A stretch of DNA of 64,000 bases from an uncultured Prevotella sp. (GCA_944319815.1 CALUEX010000007.1:19620-83619); one strand, 5' to 3'. Shown: positions 25,139 through 34,321, counted from the stretch's first letter. Numbers and translations: made by a program. Notes: generated by a model from the sequence alone, not told the origin.

Positions 25139-25942
25139 TCATTCAACATTCGTAGATGCCACTGAGTCGTTTCCTGCCGTTCCCGGGGAAGCCAGTTCGT
25201 TAGGCGTCGGCACGTCGTTTACAGGGGCGGTTATGTCGCCTGGCATTGCCGTTCCGTTCATGATGGCCTCGTTTTGCTTGGCTTTACGATAGTATTCGCT
25301 TACATACGGGTCGTTCTTGAACTTGTCCGTAGCCTTGCTCATGATGTCTTCCACCCAAGGTGAGAGCTCCGGGTAACGGTGGTTGGCCGTAATCATGAAG
25401 AATACTCCAGGCCCGAGAACGTTGTCGAAGTTCTCGACAATGAACGATGTTACCAGCTTGTCCTCCCTTTCGCTTATCTGACCGGCCTTTTCGGCAAGTT
25501 GCTTGTTTACGTTGTTGAGGTCTTTCCCGTCCATGATGGCTTGGCTCTGCAGGTGGCCAAGTTCGTTAAACTCGTTTTCGAGCCTTTTGTATTTTTCGAT
25601 GAATTCAGTAAGTTTCTCGTTAAGCGGCGTGCCGCTTACTTTCTGTTGTGTGTTGTCTATGTTGATAAGGATTTCCCCGCTTTCAAGCACTACGGGCATG
25701 ATGCCTTCGTCGTCCATGAACAGTATGGCAATCTTTGTTGAGTCAAGAGGGCCGCAGAAGTTAAACTCTCCATGCACGATGTCGCAAGAATCTATATTCT
25801 TGAAGTCGGTATCGACAAATGTTTTCAGGAAAAGTTTGGCGCCGTCAAGCGTTGGAACATTTGACGAACCTTGTATATTGTACGTATTCGCACAAGAAGC
25901 GAACGTCAATAAGGCAAACAATGCGTAAAAAATCCTAACCAT
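25139..25942 (-). CDS. DUF4369-type lipoprotein
   Basis: A 267-residue protein with a lipoprotein signal peptide (LLTFASC, Cys near residue 18). The mature N-terminus (IQGSSNVPTLDGAKLFLK to VLESGEILINID) fits the DUF4369 beta-sandwich found at the N-terminus of Bacteroidota thiol-disulfide interchange proteins, but the thioredoxin domain is missing. A helical middle (KYKRLENEFNELGHLQSQ) and a Pro/Thr/Asn-rich tail follow. Function unknown. It precedes pyrC. A -7-like TACATTTG lies at 25973-25966. Confidence 0.85.
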   Translation of the reverse strand: MVRIFYALFALLTFASCANTYNIQGSSNVPTLDGAKLFLKTFVDTDFKNIDSCDIVHGEFNFCGPLDSTKIAILFMDDEGIMPVVLESGEILINIDNTQQKVSGTPLNEKLTEFIEKYKRLENEFNELGHLQSQAIMDGKDLNNVNKQLAEKAGQISEREDKLVTSFIVENFDNVLGPGVFFMITANHRYPELSPWVEDIMSKATDKFKNDPYVSEYYRKAKQNEAIMNGTAMPGDITAPVNDVPTPNELASPGTAGNDSVASTNVE

Positions 25943-26105
25943 ATATATGTCTTATAAAACCGAGACAAATGTACAATGTATAATCGATGTACGAAAAAAA
26001 ATTTATGCAATTTAAAACAAAAGCACTGTCTTTTATAATTTTTTGTGGTAATGTTTTTGTTTGGCGGGCTGCAAACGCTGTGCTGGCCAAATGCCGAAAG
26101 GCCGG

Positions 26106-26570
26106 TCATGCGCCTCTTTGTCCGCTTGCATCTTGTTCTTTTTTCAGTTCGCTTGATATGCGGTGGGTTGTGTAAACCTCAATCATTGCAGCGGCAAGCA
26201 GCAACACCACCCAGTTGTTCTGTACGTATGTCACGTAATTGTTGTAGCCGTCTATACCGTATGGCAGGAACAACGGCAGGATGAAATGGAATACGTCTTC
26301 AAGCATCAGCACGGCCGACAGCATGAAGAAAACGTCGCCAACCGACATGATGCGGCGCAAGCGGCGAATCGTGAAGTTGCGTCCGCTGTATGTCTGTTGT
26401 AGCTGCATGGTGGCGAATGCCACTGCTCCTGCGGCAAACACCACTGCGCCGGAACTGCGCAATGCGGGCAAGTCGTTCAGCGTGCCTATCATGTTGAGCA
26501 CCACGCCGGCAACCATCAGTACAGAACCAGCGAGAAACACTATGGTCTGTAACTTATTTAGCTGTTTCAT
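26106..26570 (-). CDS. Four-helix membrane protein, unknown
   Basis: A 154-residue protein with four hydrophobic segments (near residues 8-28, 38-58, 78-98, 120-140) and a charged tail. The ATG at 26570 overlaps the 3' end of the divIC-like gene by 17 bp, so the two are translationally coupled. Homologues follow ftsB/divIC in Bacteroidales as far as I recall, with no function assigned. The earlier in-frame codon at 26597 lies well inside the upstream gene and is less likely. Confidence 0.75.
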   Translation of the reverse strand: MKQLNKLQTIVFLAGSVLMVAGVVLNMIGTLNDLPALRSSGAVVFAAGAVAFATMQLQQTYSGRNFTIRRLRRIMSVGDVFFMLSAVLMLEDVFHFILPLFLPYGIDGYNNYVTYVQNNWVVLLLAAAMIEVYTTHRISSELKKEQDASGQRGA

Positions 26571-26889
26571 TTTCTTCCGTTCCTTGTTCTTGGTCATCGC
26601 TGAGCACGAAGATGTCTTCGTCGTCAGCCTTCATGAAATATTGTTCGCGAGCTATTTTCGTAATGGCCTTGGGGTTGCGTTTCAGTTCCTTCAGCGTTGC
26701 TTGCGCTTTCTCGTACTGCTCGTTATAGTCGTCGATTTCCCTTTTCATCTCACGCACTAGCATCCTGTTTTGCACGTGCCTGAGGATGCTGTTCTCGCCT
26801 ACGAAACCTATTATGACGATGCCAAGCACAGACACTATCAGGTACTTGTGTCGCCCAAAAAATCTCATTATTGAATATACGCGGATCAT
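26554..26889 (-). CDS. DivIC/FtsB-like septum formation initiator
   Basis: About 111 residues: a short cytoplasmic N-terminus (MRFFGRHKYL), a single membrane helix (LIVSVLGIVIIGFVG) and a periplasmic coiled coil (MLVREMKREIDDYNEQYEKA), ending in the REQYFMK segment of the DivIC/FtsB family and an acidic tail. It takes part in the divisome with FtsL/FtsQ. ATG 26889 gives the N-terminus length usual in Bacteroidales; ATG 26868 is an alternative. Two tandem copies of its promoter are present because of an 88-bp duplication upstream. Confidence 0.88.
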   Translation of the reverse strand: MIRVYSIMRFFGRHKYLIVSVLGIVIIGFVGENSILRHVQNRMLVREMKREIDDYNEQYEKAQATLKELKRNPKAITKIAREQYFMKADDEDIFVLSDDQEQGTEENETAK

Positions 26890-26908
26890 TTGTTGCTCGT
26901 TTTGGCTG

Positions 26909-26939
26909 CAAAGATAGTGCAAGTCGAGTGAAATGCAAA
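26909..26939 (-). promoter_or_regulatory. Proximal promoter of divIC-like gene
   Basis: On the minus strand TTTG (26939-26936), 19 bp, TATCTTTG (26916-26909), about 20 bp before the start at 26889. Confidence 0.75.
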
Positions 26940-26996
26940 ATAAAAGCGAGTGAAACGAGCATTTATTTTCATTTCCGAGACGCCGCCTATTTTATC

Positions 26997-27027
26997 CAAA
27001 GATAGTGCAAGTCGAGTGAAATGCAAA
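26997..27027 (-). promoter_or_regulatory. Distal duplicated promoter of divIC-like gene
   Basis: Second copy of the same promoter, TTTG (27027-27024), 19 bp, TATCTTTG (27004-26997), 88 bp upstream. Confidence 0.65.
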
Positions 27028-27079
27028 ATAAAAGCGAGTGAAACGAGCATTTATTTTCATTTCCGAGACGCCGCCTATA

Positions 27080-27240
27080 TTATATAATATGAATGTCCGC
27101 TTTGCTCCCATTCATCAGTAGTTAAAGGAGTTAAAGTAGTTATCGCTCCCTGCGGTCGCTAAGGAGTCAAAGACATTTGCCTTGATGGTAGCGTCCAATA
27201 AAAAGCGGACAGGATGATTGCGGACATTCATATTATATAA
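27080..27240. mobile_element. MITE-like element with 21-bp terminal inverted repeats
   Basis: Perfect 21-bp inverted repeats at 27080-27100 and 27220-27240 (TTATATAATATGAATGTCCGC, first 20 bases shown by TTATATAATATGAATGTCCG) bound a 161-bp unit. The interior contains the AGTTAAAGGAGTTAAA repeat seen again near 34830 and 39020. No reading frame inside looks coding. Confidence 0.6.
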
Positions 27241-27253
27241 AAGGTAGTGAATT

Positions 27254-27703
27254 TCAGAACCTCGTAAGCTGCAATGTCGCATAGTCGGAGCGCAACACGA
27301 GGTTGTCGCCGTCGGCCACAACCACCTCAAACTCCGTTGTAGCGGCATCCATGCCGAACGGCATCATGTCTTCGGGCGTGGCGCTTACGCCGTTGTCGCT
27401 CGTGTTGGCCTGTTGCTTGAAGTCTCTCATTACGACGCGCTTGCGGCCGTCCTTGTATTCGAAGCGGCCTATGAACGCTCCGTAGTCGCCCGGGCCTTGC
27501 CTTTCGGCCACCTCTACTACCATGCGCGTTATGCCGTAATATATTCGTTCACACTTGTGTATCTGGCCGTCGGCGTGCGTCTCGAAACGCTCGAGCCGCC
27601 AGAAGCCCTCTATGTCTTCGTCGATTGGGTCTTTCCATTCGCACCCGCAGCACGCCATTACCGTGAATACGGCCATGAAGGCCAACTTGATTATTTTGCC
27701 CAT
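27254..27703 (-). CDS. Lipocalin-like lipoprotein paired with Wzi-like barrel
   Basis: A 149-residue protein with a lipoprotein signal peptide (VMACCGC). The mature part starts with a GFWRLERFET strand and alternates beta-strands, ending in LQLTRF; the lipocalin-like fold typical of small Bacteroidota lipoproteins (DUF4847-like, tentative). The start overlaps the end of the Wzi-like gene by 13 bp, so they are coupled. A paralogous pair in the same order is at 40344-42369; conserved are G-WRL near the start, a MxPxGxxA-DxxF-xE block and the final L-L-x-F/L strand. Confidence 0.8.
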   Translation of the reverse strand: MGKIIKLAFMAVFTVMACCGCEWKDPIDEDIEGFWRLERFETHADGQIHKCERIYYGITRMVVEVAERQGPGDYGAFIGRFEYKDGRKRVVMRDFKQQANTSDNGVSATPEDMMPFGMDAATTEFEVVVADGDNLVLRSDYATLQLTRF

Positions 27704-29163
27704 AATATTCCGCTTTTGCTTATTGTCAACATTCCGCCGTAACTTTCTCCGTTATATCCGCCCGTGTCCGCGCCGAAGGCTGCGGCAAACTTCCATCCGC
27801 CGAGCCGCTTAGGTTTGTAAGAAAGTTCGAATAACATACAGTTCTGGTGCTCAATCTTGTCGAGCGGAGCCTTGTAAGTGCCCCAATGGCGGGCGAACGA
27901 CAGCAATGCGCGCCACGACAGTTCCTGCGTTGGGTCGCCGCTCAATGCCACGTGGTGCAGCTTCACGCGGTTGCTGCGGAACGTCAGGTTGCCGTCGCCG
28001 TCATACACGGGGCCGGGCACGAATGGCGTGCCGATGTTCTGTCCCCAGTGCGTCCATGGATATGTGGCGTGTTCATAGTAACAGTCGCGACCGCTCATTT
28101 GCAAATCGCCGAACGACCCGCCTACGCCGTCGTAAAGTATCGGTCCTGTCTGGTCGGTCGTCGATAGGCCTTCCCACAGCACTTTTGTCACGAATGGATT
28201 GCGCGGCAGGGTAACCTCCACGCCGATGTGGCCGTCCTTCCAACGGCCATACTGCCACGTCAGCTGCGAGTGGTCGTCGTAGAAGTGTTCGTAGTAAAGG
28301 CGTGCTCGCCATGTGCTTGCCTCGTAGTTAAGGGCGAAGTTCCAACTGCCGACGTGGTTGCCCTCGACGTTCTCGAGCGTGCTTTTCTGTATGGGCACAA
28401 TCGCGTCGATAAAGTCCTTGAAGCTGTTAGGAAGGTTCTGCACGCACTCCAGCGTGCCGTTCTCGCCCCTGCGCCAGCGGCTGCCGCCGAACTGCGCAGC
28501 CTCGAGCATCCCGATTTCCATAGTTAGCGGGAACACCTCGGCGTTGCCCACGCGGAACATCAGCGACTTGCTGTGGTAAATGATGTTCTTCGTATAAGTG
28601 TTGCCTGCGGCTACGAAGTTGTCGCGCCAGCGGCTGTCGGTCATGACTCCGTAGCCGAAGTGCCCCTTCACGCCGAGCCATCCTTTCGTTCCTGGCACGT
28701 CCCAGTAACGCTTCACCTCAAGGCGCACCTGCGGAATGGGGCGTGCGTTAGGCCCTTCTACCATGGCGCCGCTTGACAGTCGGAAGTCCTTGTCAAGCGG
28801 ACTGTCGCTCCTTTCCTTTGCGCCGACGCTCAGGGTAAGCACCCGCCATGACAGGTCGGCGTAGGCCTGCTGCACAACGAAAGGCGCATCCATGTCAACG
28901 GTGCCGGCCAAGTCAACCCCGGCCTCTACGTTCCAGCCCTTTCCGAACTCTGTCTTGTAGCCTACGCCGGCGCGCAGGTAGCCGCTGTTAGGCCGTTCCG
29001 ACGACAGTCCGTAGCGGTTGGCCGTGAACCATAGCGGGGCATACCGTCCCGTCGAAGCACTGGCCGACAGCTCAACGTTATAGCTAAGCGAGTCGCCACG
29101 GGCGCCCGCCTCCACGGCAAGCAGCGACAGCGCGGCGGCCGCCATAATCTTTAAGCTCTTCAT
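27691..29163 (-). CDS. Capsule assembly Wzi-family outer-membrane protein
   Basis: A 490-residue protein from MKSLKIMAAA (signal peptide ending near AGARG). The mature N-terminus SYNVELSASASTGRYAPLWF, then ANRYGLSS, and SRWRDNF, FRVGNAEVFPLTMEIG and WGQNIGTPF motifs are typical of the Wzi-like beta-barrel family. It sits in the outer membrane and binds or exports surface polysaccharide; E. coli Wzi is the reference lectin. Codons upstream of 29163 are not part of the family. It is followed by a lipocalin-like lipoprotein overlapping it. A -7-like TACCTTTG lies at 29238-29231. Confidence 0.9.
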   Translation of the reverse strand: MKSLKIMAAAALSLLAVEAGARGDSLSYNVELSASASTGRYAPLWFTANRYGLSSERPNSGYLRAGVGYKTEFGKGWNVEAGVDLAGTVDMDAPFVVQQAYADLSWRVLTLSVGAKERSDSPLDKDFRLSSGAMVEGPNARPIPQVRLEVKRYWDVPGTKGWLGVKGHFGYGVMTDSRWRDNFVAAGNTYTKNIIYHSKSLMFRVGNAEVFPLTMEIGMLEAAQFGGSRWRRGENGTLECVQNLPNSFKDFIDAIVPIQKSTLENVEGNHVGSWNFALNYEASTWRARLYYEHFYDDHSQLTWQYGRWKDGHIGVEVTLPRNPFVTKVLWEGLSTTDQTGPILYDGVGGSFGDLQMSGRDCYYEHATYPWTHWGQNIGTPFVPGPVYDGDGNLTFRSNRVKLHHVALSGDPTQELSWRALLSFARHWGTYKAPLDKIEHQNCMLFELSYKPKRLGGWKFAAAFGADTGGYNGESYGGMLTISKSGILWAK

Positions 29164-29317
29164 CTTGTGGTCTTTACGGATTTCGTTTCGCGGCACGCTT
29201 GTGCCGCTTTCAGTCTTTATTTAGTGGCTGCAAAGGTATAATAAAAATCCCGTTCGGTGAAATTATCGCGCGGAAAAGTGCAAAGGCATACCATGGCCAG
29301 CCGCTATCTGTCCCCGA

Positions 29318-29400
29318 AACGGCATCTTTCACCGTGCGAAAGGTATCCTTTTACACGGCAAAAGGCCACCTTTCATGTCTTGAAAGGTGGCCTTTTGGTA
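29318..29400. repeat. A/T-core palindromic repeat, copy 6
   Basis: Includes CAAAAGGCCACCTTTCATG and complement GAAAGGTGGCCTTTTGG, with AAACGGCATCTTTCACC before it. It lies between the OB-fold lipoprotein and Wzi-like genes. Confidence 0.7.
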
Positions 29401-29448
29401 AGTTGCTGGCAACCAGCGTGTTAACGCTTCGTGCCAAGCTGTTGGTCT

Positions 29449-30807
29449 TTATTCGGCATAATAGACGGTCATTTCAACAATCCTGAACTGTGACGGTGCG
29501 CCTGTCGTCGTGCTTGTGTTGTTGATTGTGAGGCTGTTTGTTGACGCTCCCGTTACGGTTACGGACGCTCCGTTCACGTTTATGCTTCCTGATGAAGCCG
29601 AGAGGTCGCCCGATGCGTTGTACGTGTCGCCTTGGTATTCGTCACACGTTACGGCTATGCCTACGATGGTCTTTGTAGAGCTGATGGTCACCGAGTTGCT
29701 GGGGTACATCCTGAACGAGCCTGACCCTGCGCTGTAGAACTTCGGTTCGTTGTATCCGCCGTTCTGGTCGAAGGTAAGGGTCGTGCCGTCAGAGAGTTCG
29801 AGGGTTGAGAGTGCTGTGTTGTTTGCCAGTCCGAAGTCGCTTGCGGCTACCGTTATGCTGTTGCCGCTTATTTCTCCTCCGCCGGGTTCGTCGCCGCCTT
29901 CGCCCTTAGTCCAAGAGTAGAGATAGCTATCGTTTTGCACGGTTTCAGGGGTGTTGCCGTAATAGTTTGTCACGGTTCCGTAAACTACCACTTCGTCGCC
30001 TACGCTCAGCAGGTCGCCCGATGAGTAGCTTTCGTTGTTAAGATACTTAGAGCGGAAGATGTAGAACTGGTTGCCGCTGTCCTCGCTGTCGAATGTTCCG
30101 TCGGCTGAAATCCAGTAGGTTGCGTTGCCGTAGCCTCCGTCGTAGTTTTCTTTTATTTTCGAAACGATACCCTTGATGTATACAGGTCCGGCAGTTTCGC
30201 TGCTACCCAATGCGGCTGCATACTGGTAAGCGGCCACTGCGTTGAACGGGTTTGCCTCCGTTCCGTCGCCCTCAGGCTCGCCAGTTGTAGGCTCGTCGCC
30301 GCCACCGGTTTCACCTGTTACGCCGTTGATAGATACAAGGTAGCTGCCGTTCTGCACGGTTTCGAGCGTTCCGTTATAGTTCGTCAGCCTTCCGCAAACA
30401 ACCACCGTGTCGCCGTAGTTGATTGTCTGGCCTGACGAGTAGCTTGTGTTGTTGAAGTACTTTGAACGGTAGATGAGGAATGTGTTGGTAGCGTCCTCGT
30501 CATCAGAGATGCTGTACGTCGCGTTACCGTAGCCTCCGTCGTAGTTCTCGGTGATGTCGGTCACTATACCCTTGATGTAGACTTCCTCCTGTGTCTCTTC
30601 CCCTGAAGCCAGCAGGTTGGCGGCTTCGATGGTGGCAGCCACGTTGTACGGGCTTACCTGTGTGCCGTCTCCTTCGGGTTCTATCACCGTGGGTTCGTCA
30701 ATGGGGTTGTCGTTCGGGTCGTCATACGGAGCCGGTACGTCTTCGCAACTTGTGAATGTCACCGCTGCCATGGCGATGGCGAGCACTGAAAATAATATCT
30801 TTTTCAT
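29449..30807 (-). CDS. Lipoprotein with two OB-fold-like repeats
   Basis: A 452-residue lipoprotein (signal ending FTSC, Cys near residue 21). Two repeats of about 120 residues each contain VYIKGIVTDI/VYIKGIVSKI, ENYDGGYGNATY and a TVQNGSYL/TVQNDSYL strand, resembling OB-fold domains of the nucleic-acid-binding type (DUF6359-like). Acidic Gly/Glu/Pro linkers (EPEGDGT) separate them. The C-terminal ~130 residues are a separate beta-rich Ser/Thr/Asn domain. It ends the receptor operon, 36 bp after the DUF5689 gene. Surface exposure is likely. The OB-fold and linked nucleases suggest, without proof, nucleic acid binding. Confidence 0.85.
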   Translation of the reverse strand: MKKILFSVLAIAMAAVTFTSCEDVPAPYDDPNDNPIDEPTVIEPEGDGTQVSPYNVAATIEAANLLASGEETQEEVYIKGIVTDITENYDGGYGNATYSISDDEDATNTFLIYRSKYFNNTSYSSGQTINYGDTVVVCGRLTNYNGTLETVQNGSYLVSINGVTGETGGGDEPTTGEPEGDGTEANPFNAVAAYQYAAALGSSETAGPVYIKGIVSKIKENYDGGYGNATYWISADGTFDSEDSGNQFYIFRSKYLNNESYSSGDLLSVGDEVVVYGTVTNYYGNTPETVQNDSYLYSWTKGEGGDEPGGGEISGNSITVAASDFGLANNTALSTLELSDGTTLTFDQNGGYNEPKFYSAGSGSFRMYPSNSVTISSTKTIVGIAVTCDEYQGDTYNASGDLSASSGSINVNGASVTVTGASTNSLTINNTSTTTGAPSQFRIVEMTVYYAE

Positions 30808-30843
30808 AATTAAATGTTTTCTTTTTGGGTGTTACTCTGTTGT

Positions 30844-31701
30844 TTATTCTGATACTTTGAAGTCCGAGTCCTGGCGCATCAGTATTTGCCAGGTGTCGCG
30901 GTAGCGTGTGAATATGCCCGTGATGTCGAGCTGTCCTTCGGGCATAGCCGTGCCGGCAAAGTCGGCGTAGGTGCTCGTGCGCACCACGAGCCTTGTGCTT
31001 CCGTTCACCGAGCGGTTCACGGCGTTGCCGCTTGTGGCCTCGTGCTCAGGTGCGAAGGTGCGTGTGCCGTTGGCCTGTGGCAGGGTTACGCCCTTGACGG
31101 TCATCAGCCTTCCGCAGTTCTCCTCCATGTATTCGTCGTCATTCAGCTTGCTCATGTCGAACTCTATTGGCTCAACCGTCGATGGGTCGGCAGTCCCGAT
31201 GAGCTTCACGTGCTCAAGCCATAGTGTGTGGTTCATGCGGCTTGGCGACGTGTATCCGCTTTTGCTGGTGTACGGCGTGCCTATTTGCGGCTGGTTGCCG
31301 TATGTCCCTATGTAGAGGTCTTTCAGGCTTACGAGTATTTCCTGGCCTACGGGCAGGTAGCCCCAGAGGCCTCCTCGGTTGATGCAGATGAGTATTCCGC
31401 CCGTGCCGTCGTCAACGGCTATCTGGTTGTAGATGTTTCCCCCTACGTCGTTTCCTGTCACGCGGGCCTTGATTTGGATGTCTTCCGTTATCTTGGCCGT
31501 GTCCGTCTCCGATTGCAGCGCGTGGCTGTACATATCCTTCAGTTCGGCTATTGTCACGACGTTGGTCTCTTGCAGTTCGTTGTTCCCATACGGCGGGATG
31601 TCCCCGGTGGGGTCGTTCCAGTCGTCGTCCATGCACGCCGTGACGGTAAGTCCCATGAAGGCGGCGGCCAATGTCAGTTTGATATATTCAAGTGTCTTCA
31701 T
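30844..31701 (-). CDS. DUF5689-type lipoprotein
   Basis: A 285-residue lipoprotein (signal ending TVTAC). NVVTIAELKDMY followed by IKARVTGNDVGGNIYNQIAVDDGTGG matches the DUF5689 OB-fold-like domain; a second beta domain with RTFAPEH and GIFTRYRDTWQILMR follows. In Bacteroidetes these are encoded next to TonB-dependent receptors with nuclease genes, as here. It lies 12 bp after the receptor gene and is the probable surface partner of it. Function is otherwise unknown. Confidence 0.88.
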   Translation of the reverse strand: MKTLEYIKLTLAAAFMGLTVTACMDDDWNDPTGDIPPYGNNELQETNVVTIAELKDMYSHALQSETDTAKITEDIQIKARVTGNDVGGNIYNQIAVDDGTGGILICINRGGLWGYLPVGQEILVSLKDLYIGTYGNQPQIGTPYTSKSGYTSPSRMNHTLWLEHVKLIGTADPSTVEPIEFDMSKLNDDEYMEENCGRLMTVKGVTLPQANGTRTFAPEHEATSGNAVNRSVNGSTRLVVRTSTYADFAGTAMPEGQLDITGIFTRYRDTWQILMRQDSDFKVSE

Positions 31702-31713
31702 CTTCTTTCGTGT

Positions 31714-34263
31714 TTAGAATCTGTAAGTGATGTTCAGCATACCGTTCGTGCCGTAAGCGTAGAACCTCATCGGGTTTCTCTTGAAGCTGTATGCGCGTAT
31801 GTTGCCGCTGTTGGTGTAGTCGCTGCGGCTCTGCTCGTAGCCTCCGGTGCAGAGGTTCTGGTTGTTCAGGATGTTGGTAACCATGAGGTTGATTGACAGC
31901 ATTCCTCGCTTCAGGTATATGCTGCGGCCTATTGACCCGTCGAGCATGAAGCCTCCGTGCCCTTGTGCCTGCTCTACGGCTGCGGGGGTCGGGTTGCCTT
32001 CGTTGTCATATATGTTGTCGTAAATTTCCTGCCTTGTGTCAAGCGTCTCTCCGTAACGGTAGCTTGGCGAGTAAGAAAGGTAGATGCGGTCGTAGTAGTT
32101 GCAGTTGAGGTCGATGTACCAACCGCCGCTGTGGTAGCTTACGCCGAGGCTTGCAGCAGTGAGCGGCGTGCCCGAGTCGCGCATACCTTTGTTATATACA
32201 ATGTCACTGATGTACTCGGCACTTGTCGAGTTCATGTAGGTCACGTTTGAGTTGTTGATGATTTTTGCGTCGCTGATTTGTCCTATGAGGTTGATGTCAA
32301 ACGCGCTCGTAACCTTGAAACGGAGACCAGCCTCGACACCGTAATACTCTTTCTTGATGCCCGTGAGCGAAACGTATGAGAAAGAGTTGATGTCGTCGAA
32401 GTAGTAGTTCTGCCAGTCGGTCACGTTCGTGAGGTAGCTGTAATAGGCATTGATGTTGGCGTGCAGCCATGAGTTTTGCAGCTGGTAGCCTATTTCCGTG
32501 CTGAAGATGCGCTCGTTCTTGAGGTTAGATACGAAGTCGTTGTTGATTTCGGGTGATACGAACGCTGTGCGTGCCTGTGGCGCGCGGTGCTCGTAACCGA
32601 TGCCGAAGGTCAGCGTGTTGCCGCGCCCGAGGTTCCAGTTCGTGCCCAGCTTGAAGCCTCCGTCAACGAATTGTGCGGTCTTGCTCTTGCCGAACGAGTT
32701 GTTGGCTGCAAGTCCGTTGCGCATCTTTCCGTCGCGTTGCATCGAGGTGTAGCCTACCTTTGCTGCTACGGTGTAGTGCAGGATGCCGAAGTTCTGGCTG
32801 TAGCTTGACCACAGTTTAGAGTTGTTGACGAGCAGGTTGTAGTCGTAACCGAACTTGTCGCCCACGCCTACGACAGCGTCGCGGTTGTTCAGGTCGTACT
32901 GGATTTCGTCGGAGTTGCGGTCGTATGTGCCTAATGCGTAAGTGTTGATGTTGTGGTAAGTCGTGGCCCCGAGCAGGTCTTCCATTGTCTGGTAGTGCAT
33001 ACCTTTGTTGCTTGCGCCGACGATACCGATGTTCCACTTCTTGTCCTTGCCTATTTGCTTGTTAAGCGTCGAGGCGATGGTGAACGTCAGTGCGTCGTTG
33101 TGCTTGGCCTGTATGTAGTAGAGGGCGTCCTGTCCTTGTGCGTTGGCCTGGTGGTTAGAGTAGTATAGCTGGTCCCAGTTTATCTGCCTGTTGGCCTTTG
33201 ACGCAGTCCAGTAAGCGTAAGCCCTGTTCCAGTCTTCGAGGGCTTGCGGCGTGCGGTTGCTTTCCCCGCTCTCTCCCCATACGTCGTAGTAGCTACTCGG
33301 CATATTCTTCCAGTAGTTGGGGTGTGGGTTGCTTGCGTTGTTGTAATTGAGCTTGGTGCTCTCGTACATGGTGTATTTGCCCATGAGCGACGTGGTCAGC
33401 TTTGTGTTGTCGTCTATTTTCCAGTCCCATGTGAGGAGTGCCGTTGGCGAGTAGTCGTGCACTATTCGCGAGTTGCGCTTCTTGCCGTTCTGGTATCCCC
33501 AATACGGGTTGTAGTATCGGTCGTTAGCCAACCAGTACATCTCGTCCGTGCCGGCGCCCTGCGACGCGCGCTCCGTCGGGTTGCCCCATGTGACGAGCGA
33601 GAGAGAGTGGGTGCCGTCGCCGAACACCTTTTGTATGCCGAGGAAGTATGAGAGCGAGTTGTAGAACGTGCCTTCGACATATCCCTCGTTGGCCCAGCGG
33701 TAGGTGACGTTGCCGGAGAAAGCCCATCCCTTGTCGCTCAGGCCTGTGTTGAACGTGTACATACCGCGCAGCGTGTAGCTGCGGTTGGCCCCGCTGAGCG
33801 TTATCCTGTGGCCTGCGGGCATGGCGGCCGGGCGGAAGTTGTAGTTGTTCGAACCGCCCATTGCCGACATAGAGAAGTTGTTATCCTCGAAGGGGAGCGA
33901 TGACTCCATGTTGCGGGTCTGCTGGTTCAGGCCGCCGACCCACGAGTAACGGAACTGGCCTGACTCCATGTCGTAGATTGGCGTGCCGTTGATATAGATG
34001 TCATTGAACCTCTGGTCGAACGCGCGGTAGCGGAAGCGCATCGGCGAAAAGAGGTATCCCACCTCGCTTGCGTAGATGTTCGAGTTGGAGTTGATGATGG
34101 ATACGTTTTGCGACATATCGTCATCCTCGCCCAACTGAGCTTCCGTGAATGTGAATGCCGTCTCGCTCATGACGGCACCCTTCAGCCCTATGGAGTCGCT
34201 TTGGGCAAAGGCCAAAGGCGCGTAGCATAGAGCCATCACTGCTATTTTCAGCTTTTTCTGCAT
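31714..34263 (-). CDS. TonB-dependent receptor-like outer-membrane protein
   Basis: An 849-residue outer-membrane barrel. Signal peptide (ALCYAPLAFAQ), then a short plug-like region with ASEVGYLFSPMRFRYRAFDQ and DIYINGTPI, then an aromatic-rich barrel with many amphipathic strands, ending NITYRF with the terminal Phe. The CarboxypepD_reg-like N-domain and a clear TonB box are not seen, so it may be a variant that still works as a TonB-linked importer. It heads an operon with DUF5689 and OB-fold lipoproteins; secreted endonuclease genes nearby suggest nucleic acid import. Start at MQKKLKIAV; a consensus promoter lies 28 bp upstream. Confidence 0.88.
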   Translation of the reverse strand: MQKKLKIAVMALCYAPLAFAQSDSIGLKGAVMSETAFTFTEAQLGEDDDMSQNVSIINSNSNIYASEVGYLFSPMRFRYRAFDQRFNDIYINGTPIYDMESGQFRYSWVGGLNQQTRNMESSLPFEDNNFSMSAMGGSNNYNFRPAAMPAGHRITLSGANRSYTLRGMYTFNTGLSDKGWAFSGNVTYRWANEGYVEGTFYNSLSYFLGIQKVFGDGTHSLSLVTWGNPTERASQGAGTDEMYWLANDRYYNPYWGYQNGKKRNSRIVHDYSPTALLTWDWKIDDNTKLTTSLMGKYTMYESTKLNYNNASNPHPNYWKNMPSSYYDVWGESGESNRTPQALEDWNRAYAYWTASKANRQINWDQLYYSNHQANAQGQDALYYIQAKHNDALTFTIASTLNKQIGKDKKWNIGIVGASNKGMHYQTMEDLLGATTYHNINTYALGTYDRNSDEIQYDLNNRDAVVGVGDKFGYDYNLLVNNSKLWSSYSQNFGILHYTVAAKVGYTSMQRDGKMRNGLAANNSFGKSKTAQFVDGGFKLGTNWNLGRGNTLTFGIGYEHRAPQARTAFVSPEINNDFVSNLKNERIFSTEIGYQLQNSWLHANINAYYSYLTNVTDWQNYYFDDINSFSYVSLTGIKKEYYGVEAGLRFKVTSAFDINLIGQISDAKIINNSNVTYMNSTSAEYISDIVYNKGMRDSGTPLTAASLGVSYHSGGWYIDLNCNYYDRIYLSYSPSYRYGETLDTRQEIYDNIYDNEGNPTPAAVEQAQGHGGFMLDGSIGRSIYLKRGMLSINLMVTNILNNQNLCTGGYEQSRSDYTNSGNIRAYSFKRNPMRFYAYGTNGMLNITYRF

Positions 34264-34290
34264 AATAATATGTTTTGTTAATACTCGTTG

Positions 34291-34321
34291 CAAAGTTAAG
34301 TGAATTTAAATAAATGTCAAA
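34291..34321 (-). promoter_or_regulatory. Promoter of receptor operon
   Basis: On the minus strand TTTG (34321-34318), 19 bp, TAACTTTG (34298-34291). Confidence 0.75.

Larger units (their letters stand above)
26909..27078. repeat. 88-bp tandem duplication carrying a promoter
   Basis: Copy 1 starts at about 26909 and copy 2 at about 26997; they are identical over about 80 bp, then diverge at 27079. Each unit contains a minus-strand TTTG-N19-TATCTTTG promoter. Confidence 0.9.
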
